A DNA stretch of 64,000 nucleotides, from contig NZ_PZJV01000002.1 of NCBI RefSeq assembly GCF_003206155.1, forward strand, positions 62,001 to 126,000, read 5' to 3'. This DNA comes from Salinicola halophilus. Lineage in GTDB: Bacteria; Pseudomonadota; Gammaproteobacteria; Pseudomonadales; Halomonadaceae. The first letter of the stretch is position 1. Each line of letters opens with the position of its first letter. Of the stretch, positions 58,150 through 64,000 are shown piece by piece. Position numbers and translations under genes: made by a program. The notes under the pieces were generated by a model that made no database searches, was not told the origin of the DNA, and was given only the letters and a program-made list of their open reading frames with translations.

Positions 58150-59130
58150 ATGAAGACTCTGAAGATCGGTCTGCTCGCTTTCGCACTGACGGCCACTGCA
58201 GGCCAGGTCAGCGCACAGGGCGTCGAGGTCAAGCTCGCACACGTCGGCGAGCCGGACTCGCTGTTCGCCGATGTCGCGGGGGAATTCGCCGAGCGCGCCA
58301 ACCAGAAGCTCGAAGGGGAGGCGAAGGTGACGGTCTACGGCTCGAGTCAGCTGGGCGGCGACTCCGAGCTGCTCAAGAAGCTCAAGCTGGGGACGGTGGA
58401 TCTCGCGCTGCCGTCGACCGTCATGAGTAGCGTCGCCCCGGAATTCGCGCTGTTCGAAATGCCCTACCTGATCGCCGACCGCGACCACATGGCGCGAGTG
58501 CGCGACGAGGTCGTCCGCCCGACGCTCTTCCCCGTGGCCGAGCAGCGTGGCTATCACATCATCGGCGTATGGGAGAACGGTTTTCGCCAGATCACCAACA
58601 ACGTCCGTCCCATCGAAGTGCCCGCCGATCTCGAAGGCATCAAGCTTCGCGTTCCCCAGGGCATCTGGCGCGTCGAGATGTTCAAGAGCTATGGCGCCAA
58701 CCCTTCGCCGATGGCGCTCTCCGAGGTCTTCGTAGCGCTGCAGACCGGTGCGATGGACGGCCAAGAGAATCCGCTGGTCCAGACCTACGCCTCGCGGCTG
58801 CAGGAGGTCCAGGACTATCTGTCGCTGTCGGATCACATCTACACCCCGGCCTTCGTCACCGCAGGCATGAGCTGGAACCGGCTGCCCCAGAACGTGCGCG
58901 ACGTGCTCGAAGAGACCGCGACCGAGATGGAGGACTACGCCCTCGAGCGGGGCGAAGCGCTGGATGAAGAGACGCTCGCCAAGATGCGCGACGCCGGGCT
59001 GGAGGTGAACGAGGTCGATCGCCAGGCCTTCATCGATGCCTCGCAGCCGGTCTACGACAAGTTCATCGACGAGGTCGACGGCGGCCAGGAGATGCTCGAC
59101 ACGGTCCGCGATCTGCAATCCGCCAGCTGA
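58150..59130 (+). CDS. dctP: TRAP transporter substrate-binding protein DctP
   Basis: 326-residue periplasmic receptor of a tripartite ATP-independent transporter. The signal peptide MKTLKIGLLAFALTATAGQV ends near SAQG-VEVK. KLAHVGEPDSLF, GSSQLGGDSELLKKLKLGTVDLAL-like and the Arg of LEGIKLRVPQG match DctP receptors, which bind carboxylates through that Arg. GGGATT precedes the ATG at 58150; the GTG at 58147 is an alternative. The ligand is unknown. Confidence 0.94.
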   Translation: MKTLKIGLLAFALTATAGQVSAQGVEVKLAHVGEPDSLFADVAGEFAERANQKLEGEAKVTVYGSSQLGGDSELLKKLKLGTVDLALPSTVMSSVAPEFALFEMPYLIADRDHMARVRDEVVRPTLFPVAEQRGYHIIGVWENGFRQITNNVRPIEVPADLEGIKLRVPQGIWRVEMFKSYGANPSPMALSEVFVALQTGAMDGQENPLVQTYASRLQEVQDYLSLSDHIYTPAFVTAGMSWNRLPQNVRDVLEETATEMEDYALERGEALDEETLAKMRDAGLEVNEVDRQAFIDASQPVYDKFIDEVDGGQEMLDTVRDLQSAS

Positions 59131-59175
59131 CCGAGCCACCGGGCGCGTGGCGCCCGGTGACCGAAGGAGTCGTTC

Positions 59176-59754
59176 ATGAGAGCGCTGAATACACTTCGCG
59201 ATGGCTTCACGCGGCTGCTCGAAATCATCGTGGTCCTCAACATGCTCGCCTTGGCGGGAATCGTGATCGTCGGGTTTCTCTCTCGGCTGATGGGTTCCCC
59301 CTTCACCTGGTACGACGAAGCGGCCTCCATCTCCCTGGCGTGGCTGACCTACTACGGCTCGGCGCTCGCCGCCGCCAAGGGCGCGCACATCGCCTGCCCG
59401 AGTATCGTCAACGCCTTCCGACCGGCGCTGCGAGTGCCGGTGGCGCTACTCGGTGAAATGGTGACGATCGCCTTCTTCCTGCTGCTCGCCTTCACCGGCT
59501 GGCAGGTCGTCTCCATTCTCGAAGGCTCGACCATGATCAGCCTGCCGTCGGTGTCGCTGCAGCTCACCCAGTCGGCGCTACCCGTGGCCTCGATCCTCTT
59601 CATCATCGCCGAGCTGCTTCGCCTGCCCGACGTGCTTCGCCAGGCGCGCGGCGAAGGGTTCATCGATCACGAACTCGAGGAGGTCGGGCTCAGCCCCAAT
59701 CAGGCGAGCCAGACGCCGGCCCCCGCTATCGACGCCGGAGGGACGCGCCCATGA
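59176..59754 (+). CDS. dctQ: TRAP transporter small membrane subunit DctQ
   Basis: 192-residue inner-membrane subunit with four helices joining receptor and large permease. FTWYDEAASISLAWLTYYGS and the GAHI segment are DctQ signatures. A polar C-terminal tail of about 40 residues is longer than usual. GAAGGAG lies 6 nt before the ATG. The stop overlaps dctM (ATGA). Confidence 0.93.
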   Translation: MRALNTLRDGFTRLLEIIVVLNMLALAGIVIVGFLSRLMGSPFTWYDEAASISLAWLTYYGSALAAAKGAHIACPSIVNAFRPALRVPVALLGEMVTIAFFLLLAFTGWQVVSILEGSTMISLPSVSLQLTQSALPVASILFIIAELLRLPDVLRQARGEGFIDHELEEVGLSPNQASQTPAPAIDAGGTRP

Positions 59755-61037
59755 TCCTCGCTCTGATGTTTGCAGGCCTGCTGGCGCTGATCGTTTTCAA
59801 CGTGCCGATCGCGATCGCCCTCGGGCTGGTTGGCGCCATCGCCGTCTATTCGAGCTACGGCGTCTACGCGCTGCCCAATATCGGGCTGACCATGTTCGAG
59901 GGGGCAACCAACTTTCCGCTGATCGCCATTCCGCTGTTCATTCTCGCCGGGGCGATCATGAACGCCTCGAGCATTTCGCGTCGGCTGATCGACTTCGCCG
60001 CGTCCTTGGTCGGCTTCGTCAAGGGCGGGCTCGCCATGGTGACCATCGGCTCGTCGATCTTCTTCGCCGAGATCTCCGGCTCGGCGGTGGCCGGGGTCTC
60101 GGCCCTCGGCAGCCTGCTGATCCCGGCGATGAAAAAGCGCGGCTATTCACGCGAGTTCGCCGCGGCGATCTCGTCGTCGGCGGCGAGCCTCGCGATCATT
60201 CTGCCGCCCTCCATTCCCATGATCCTCTACGCGGTGATGTCCGGCGAGTCGGTGGTGAAGATGTTCGTCGCCGGTATCTTTCCGGGGCTGCTCGGGGCGC
60301 TGGGGCTGGCGGTGGTCTGCTACTTCCTGGCGCGCAAGCACAACTTCCCGTCCGAGGGGCGTTTTCAGGCGAGCCGTGTCTGGTCGTCGTTCAAGGAGGC
60401 GATCTGGGCGCTGCTGATCCCGGTCATCATCCTGGGCGGCATCTTCGGCGGCATCGTCACCGCCACCGAAGGGGCGGCGCTGGCCGTGGTGGTGGCGATC
60501 TTCATCAGCGCGGTGATCTACCGCGAGTTCTCGCTGAAGACACTGTGGAAGGCGTGCCTCGACGCCGGCGTACAGACGGCGGTGGTGATGCTGCTGGTGG
60601 CGAGCTCCGCGCTGGTCGGACTCTACCTGACCGAATCCCAGCTGCCGCAGCAGCTCGCCAACTCGATCAGCGGGCTGACCGACAACCGCTACGTCATTCT
60701 CGCGCTGCTCAACGTGATCTTCCTGATCCTCGGGATTTTCCTGCACTCCGCAGCGGCGATCATCCTGGTGGTGCCGATCGTGCTGCCGCTGATTCTCGAA
60801 GTGGGGATCGACCCGCTGCACTTCGGCCTGATCGTGACGCTGAACCTCGCCATCGGCCAGCAGACCCCGCCGGTCGCCAGCGTGCTGATCGCCGCCTGCT
60901 CCATCGCCAAGGCGGACATCTGGCGCACGACCCGGACCAATCTCTGGTTTTTGGGCGTGCTCTTCGTGATCTTGCTGTTCAACACCTACGTGCCGGACGT
61001 CGCGCTGCTGCTGGTGAACCTGATCTACGGCACCTGA
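59751..61037 (+). CDS. dctM: TRAP transporter large permease DctM
   Basis: 428-residue inner-membrane permease with about 12 helices that drives uptake with a sodium or proton gradient. Motifs are IPLFILAGAIMNAS, EISGSAVAGVSALGSLLIP, ILPPSIPMILYAVMSGES and QQTPPVASVLIAACSIAKAD. It is coupled to dctQ by a 4-bp overlap and followed by a repeat array before the crotonase-fold gene. Confidence 0.96.
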   Translation: MILALMFAGLLALIVFNVPIAIALGLVGAIAVYSSYGVYALPNIGLTMFEGATNFPLIAIPLFILAGAIMNASSISRRLIDFAASLVGFVKGGLAMVTIGSSIFFAEISGSAVAGVSALGSLLIPAMKKRGYSREFAAAISSSAASLAIILPPSIPMILYAVMSGESVVKMFVAGIFPGLLGALGLAVVCYFLARKHNFPSEGRFQASRVWSSFKEAIWALLIPVIILGGIFGGIVTATEGAALAVVVAIFISAVIYREFSLKTLWKACLDAGVQTAVVMLLVASSALVGLYLTESQLPQQLANSISGLTDNRYVILALLNVIFLILGIFLHSAAAIILVVPIVLPLILEVGIDPLHFGLIVTLNLAIGQQTPPVASVLIAACSIAKADIWRTTRTNLWFLGVLFVILLFNTYVPDVALLLVNLIYGT

Positions 61038-61081
61038 GGCGATCGACGTGAACCGAGACGACACGCCGAGAAACGACCCGC

Positions 61082-61137
61082 CGATCGAGGCAATGACCTA
61101 GCGATCGAGGCAATGACCTAGCGATCTAGACAATGAG
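61082..61137. repeat. 20-bp direct repeats before the crotonase-fold gene
   Basis: CGATCGAGGCAATGACCTAG occurs from 61082 and again from 61102, and a shortened third copy (CGATCTAGACAATGAGGAG) runs into the next gene's ribosome binding site. Each full copy contains the minimal frame ATG-ACC-TAG. The array occupies most of the gap after dctM. Confidence 0.85.
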
Positions 61138-61150
61138 GAGTGCCGATGCC

Positions 61151-61972
61151 ATGAGCGACAACGACAGCCTGCGCCGCCGCGAGACGGCCCCCGACGACGA
61201 CATCGTCTGCGAGAAGCGAGGCCGTATCGGCTGGATCCGCTTCAACCGGCCCGGCGCGCGCAATGCCATGACCTGGCGAATGTACGAAGCCCTGGCGCAG
61301 GCGTGCGAGCGCTTCGACAAGGACGAAGAGGTCATCCTCATCGCACTGCGCGGGGAGGGCGGCGAGGCGTTCGTGGCCGGCACCGACATCACCCAGTTCG
61401 TCGACTTCACCACCCCCGAGGACGGTATCGACTACGAGCGCCGGATCGACGCGATCATCGGCGGGCTCGAGCGGGTGGAGACGCCGACGGTGGCGCTCAT
61501 CGACGGCTACTGCGTCGGCGGTGGGGCCGCCATCGCACTCGCCTGCGACTTTCGCTACGCCAACGAGGCGTTCAAGTTCGGCATCCCCATCGCCAAGACG
61601 CTGGGCAACTGCATGTCGATCACGAACGTCTCGCGACTGGTGGACTGTCTCGGTGTCGCCCGGACCAAGCGGGTGCTGATGCTTGCGCGAATGATCGAGG
61701 CCGAGGAGGCCGCGGCCGTCGGCCTGCTGGACGGCGTCGTCGCCGGTGGCGAACTCGATGGCTGCGCCGAGGCGTTGGCCGAGCGGCTCGCCGGCCACGC
61801 CCCGCTGACGATGCGCGCCGCCAAGCGCTGCGTGAATCAGGTGCTAGAGACCCGGCGGCCGGCTTCGGACGCCGCCGACGACCTGATCGCGCGCTGCTAC
61901 ACCAGCGAGGATTTTCGCGGCGCCGTTCGCCGCTTCGTCGACAAGACGCCTTACACCTGGCAGGGGCGCTGA
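61151..61972 (+). CDS. Crotonase-fold (enoyl-CoA hydratase/isomerase family) protein
   Basis: 273-residue crotonase-superfamily protein: FVAGTDITQFVDF (oxyanion segment) and IDGYCVGGGAAIALACDFRY are the core motifs. The two catalytic Glu of enoyl-CoA hydratase are missing; GGGAAIA replaces GGGCELA, and FGIPIAKTLG replaces the QPEILLG loop. A reaction other than simple hydration is therefore likely. ATG 61151 has GAGGAG 10 nt upstream; ATG 61133 overlaps that sequence. It forms one transcription unit with dctPQM and the CoA-transferase. Confidence 0.86.
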   Translation: MSDNDSLRRRETAPDDDIVCEKRGRIGWIRFNRPGARNAMTWRMYEALAQACERFDKDEEVILIALRGEGGEAFVAGTDITQFVDFTTPEDGIDYERRIDAIIGGLERVETPTVALIDGYCVGGGAAIALACDFRYANEAFKFGIPIAKTLGNCMSITNVSRLVDCLGVARTKRVLMLARMIEAEEAAAVGLLDGVVAGGELDGCAEALAERLAGHAPLTMRAAKRCVNQVLETRRPASDAADDLIARCYTSEDFRGAVRRFVDKTPYTWQGR

Positions 61973-62032
61973 CGCCGCCGCCACGTCTCCGAACCACTCA
62001 TCAGCCGTTTCAACGACGCCGGGAGAGACGCC

Positions 62033-63220
62033 ATGCAAGCGCTGGAAGGCATGAAGGTACTCGACATCTCACAGATCATGGCCGGACCGTACTGCACCAT
62101 GGTGCTCGGCGACATGGGCGCCGACGTGGTCAAGGTCGAGAAGACGCAGGGCGGCGACGACAGCCGGCAGATGGGCCCCTACGTCAACGACGAATCGACC
62201 TGTTTCGCCCAGATCAACCGCAACAAACGCAGTATCTCGCTCAATCTCAAGGAGGCCGACGGGCTCGAGATCTTCTACCAGCTCGCCCGCGAGGCGGACG
62301 TCGTGGTGGAGAACTATCGCCCCGGGGTCACGCAGTCGCTGAAGATCGACTACGAGACGCTCAAGGCGATCAACCCCGGGCTGGTTTACTGCTCGATCTC
62401 CGGCTACGGGCAGACCGGGCCGTATCGCACGAAGGGCGGTTTCGATCTGGTCGCCCAGGGGATGACCGGGCTGATGTCGATGACCGGCGAGGCCGGCGGA
62501 CGCCCGCTCAAGACCGGCATCGCAGTCTACGACATCGGCGCCGGCCTCACCGCCATCTACTCCATTCTCGCCGCCTACATTCACAAACAGAAGACCGGTG
62601 AAGGCCAGTTCGTCGACGTCGCCATCGCCGAGTGCGGGCTGCCCTGGTTCACCTGGGAGGCGGCGGCCTACTTCGCCGAAGGGCGCGTCCCCCAGCCGAC
62701 GGGGTGGCGACATCGGGTCTCGGCGCCGTACCAGGCGCTCAAGACCCGGGACGGCTACCTGATGCTGGGATGCGCCAACCAGCGCACCTGGGAGCGGCTC
62801 TGCAACGACGTGCTCGGCAGACCCGAGCTGATCGCCGACCCGCGTTTCGCCACCAACAGCGATCGGGGACATCACGTCGAGGCGCTCGAATCGCTGCTCG
62901 AATCCTTGTTCGTCGAAGAGGACATGAGTCACTGGCTGCGCCTGTGCGATGCGGCGGGGGTGCCGGCAGGGCCGATCAACGACTTCGCCGACGCCATGGA
63001 GGATCCGCACTATCGCGAGCGGGAGATGATTCAGACGCTGGATCACCCGGTGATCGGTCGAATGCAGACCCTGGGCTTCGCCAGCAAGCTCTCCCAGACG
63101 CCACCCCGGATCCGTCGGCCCGCGCCGACTTTCGCCCAGCACACCCAGGAAGTGCTGGCGACGCTGGGGGTCGACGACGCGCGACTCGCCGCGCTGAGAG
63201 AGCGGGGCGTGGTGCGCTGA
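62033..63220 (+). CDS. Family III CoA-transferase (CaiB/BaiF type)
   Basis: 395-residue cytosolic enzyme moving CoA between carboxylic acids. VLDISQIMAGPYCTMVLGDM, GADVVKVEKTQGGD, the active-site Asp in KGGFDLVAQGMTGLMS (about residue 145) and ISGYGQTGPY are diagnostic. GGGAGAG lies 5 nt before the ATG. Following a TRAP transporter and a crotonase-fold gene, it probably activates the imported acid. It is convergent with a LysR gene, 85 bp apart. Confidence 0.92.
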   Translation: MQALEGMKVLDISQIMAGPYCTMVLGDMGADVVKVEKTQGGDDSRQMGPYVNDESTCFAQINRNKRSISLNLKEADGLEIFYQLAREADVVVENYRPGVTQSLKIDYETLKAINPGLVYCSISGYGQTGPYRTKGGFDLVAQGMTGLMSMTGEAGGRPLKTGIAVYDIGAGLTAIYSILAAYIHKQKTGEGQFVDVAIAECGLPWFTWEAAAYFAEGRVPQPTGWRHRVSAPYQALKTRDGYLMLGCANQRTWERLCNDVLGRPELIADPRFATNSDRGHHVEALESLLESLFVEEDMSHWLRLCDAAGVPAGPINDFADAMEDPHYREREMIQTLDHPVIGRMQTLGFASKLSQTPPRIRRPAPTFAQHTQEVLATLGVDDARLAALRERGVVR

Positions 63221-63305
63221 GAGAGCAGAGCGTAGCGCGCTGGGGGAGCGGTGGTGTGCGCCGAGCGCGCAGGATGCGGTGCGCCACGACGGCGAGTCGC
63301 GACGC

Positions 63306-64000
63306 TCAGTCGGCGTCGAAGGCCTCGGCCGCGGCGGGAAGGGCCGCCAGCGTCGAGCGTCGCGCCTCTTCCACCAGCCAGTCGTGGATCGCGCGTACGC
63401 GGCGATCGTCCAGCGCGCCCTGCTGGTAGACCAGGCCATAGCGTTTGCCGGTGGTCACGGTTCCTTCGAACGGTGCGATGAGGCGGCCGCTATCGAGCTC
63501 GTCGCCGATCAGGGTGCGCCGGGCGATCGCCACGCCCATGCCGGCGATGGCGGCCTCTACGGTGAGCTGGTTGCGGTTGAAGGTGTAGCCGCGGCGCACG
63601 TTGACGCCTTCGCCGCCGATCGCTGCCAGATAGTGCTCCCACTCCGCATAGTCGTGGCTGCCGCGCCAGGCGGTGACGTCGTGCAGCAGCGGATAATAAC
63701 CTAGCACATTGGGGTGGGTGAGCGGCGGTCGCCGGCGCAGCAGCTGCGGCGAGCAGACCGCGAAGATCTGCTCGTCGATCAGCGGCGTCGTCTGCAGCCC
63801 CGGGTAGTGGCCGTCGTTGAGATCGATCGCCAGGTCGAAACCGCCGTCGAGCAGCGAGAGGTTGCTGTCCTCGGCGCTGGCGTGCAGCTCGATCTCCGGA
63901 AAACGCGCCTGTAACCGCGGCAGTCGCGGCATCAGCCACTTGGCGAGAAACGACGGCAGACAGCGCAGGCGCATCACTCCGCTCATCACCCCGCCCCGCA
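63306..64000 (-). CDS. LysR-type regulator, GcvA-like (5' partial)
   Basis: The ligand-binding half of a LysR regulator; the winged helix lies beyond the right edge, and the frame is open through it. RLRCLPSFLAKWLMPRL, then GGFDLAIDLNDGHYPGLQ and ETLIDEQIFAVCSP-like residues, match the GcvA/AmpR branch. The GTG at 63989 is internal, not the start. It is convergent with the CoA-transferase and could share its regulon. Confidence 0.87.
   Translation of the reverse strand, partial: RGGVMSGVMRLRCLPSFLAKWLMPRLPRLQARFPEIELHASAEDSNLSLLDGGFDLAIDLNDGHYPGLQTTPLIDEQIFAVCSPQLLRRRPPLTHPNVLGYYPLLHDVTAWRGSHDYAEWEHYLAAIGGEGVNVRRGYTFNRNQLTVEAAIAGMGVAIARRTLIGDELDSGRLIAPFEGTVTTGKRYGLVYQQGALDDRRVRAIHDWLVEEARRSTLAALPAAAEAFDAD

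Overview
This is about 64 kb of GC-rich chromosome from a gammaproteobacterium, most likely a moderate halophile of the Halomonadaceae (Salinicola, Kushneria, Chromohalobacter or Halomonas type). The evidence is the gene content (DsbB, Rsd/AlgQ, Hsp15, NudE, RppH, ClsB, PlsB, SprT, ProQ-family), the nrdR-ribD-ribB-ribH-nusB-thiL-pgpA order, acidic proteins, and a gene set for the compatible solute glucosylglycerate. I see no rRNA, tRNA, CRISPR array, prophage or insertion sequence.

Left part (1-8 kb): the end of a galactonate operon (dgoA, cut by the edge, then dgoK). It is followed by a candidate glucosylglycerate cluster: HAD phosphatase (GpgP/MpgP type), GT81 synthase GpgS, a secreted beta-propeller protein, CrcB, and a convergent GH13_18 phosphorylase. 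A good sigma-54 box with an NtrC-like site lies before the phosphatase, and a weaker sigma-54-like box lies before the phosphorylase. Together they suggest that solute synthesis and recycling are tied to nitrogen limitation. From 8 to 18 kb: nrdR, riboflavin synthesis (ribD, a RibB with a degenerate RibA domain, ribH), nusB, thiL, pgpA, a YdgA-like protein and a Lon protease with a clear terminator.

Middle (18-45 kb): a LysE exporter, an SDR, an acyltransferase-3 protein, a Gfo/Idh oxidoreductase, and a sugar-acid locus (KdgT permease and UxaA-family dehydratase divergent from a LysR regulator). Core genes follow: nudE, hslR, hslO, pckA, tex, gshA, dsbB, rsd, a HAD phosphatase, rppH, ptsP, an NRDE protein, a TauE/SafE permease, lgt, thyA, folA and a ProQ-domain protein with an unusual layout.

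Right part (45-64 kb): a highly expressed porin, plsB, clsB, a YecA-like protein, SprT, and acetyl-CoA synthetase next to a LuxR-type response regulator that resembles the CrbR/ErdR acetate regulators. The last 8 kb is accessory: a GlcG/DUF336 protein, a FadR-type GntR regulator, a DctPQM TRAP transporter, a crotonase-fold protein lacking both usual catalytic glutamates, a family III CoA-transferase, and a LysR regulator cut by the right edge. This looks like uptake and CoA-dependent breakdown of an unidentified carboxylic acid. A perfect 16-bp palindrome before dctP is the likely operator. Many intergenic gaps carry short tandem repeats (7, 13, 15, 16, 20, 21 and 22 bp units), a recurring feature of this genome segment.
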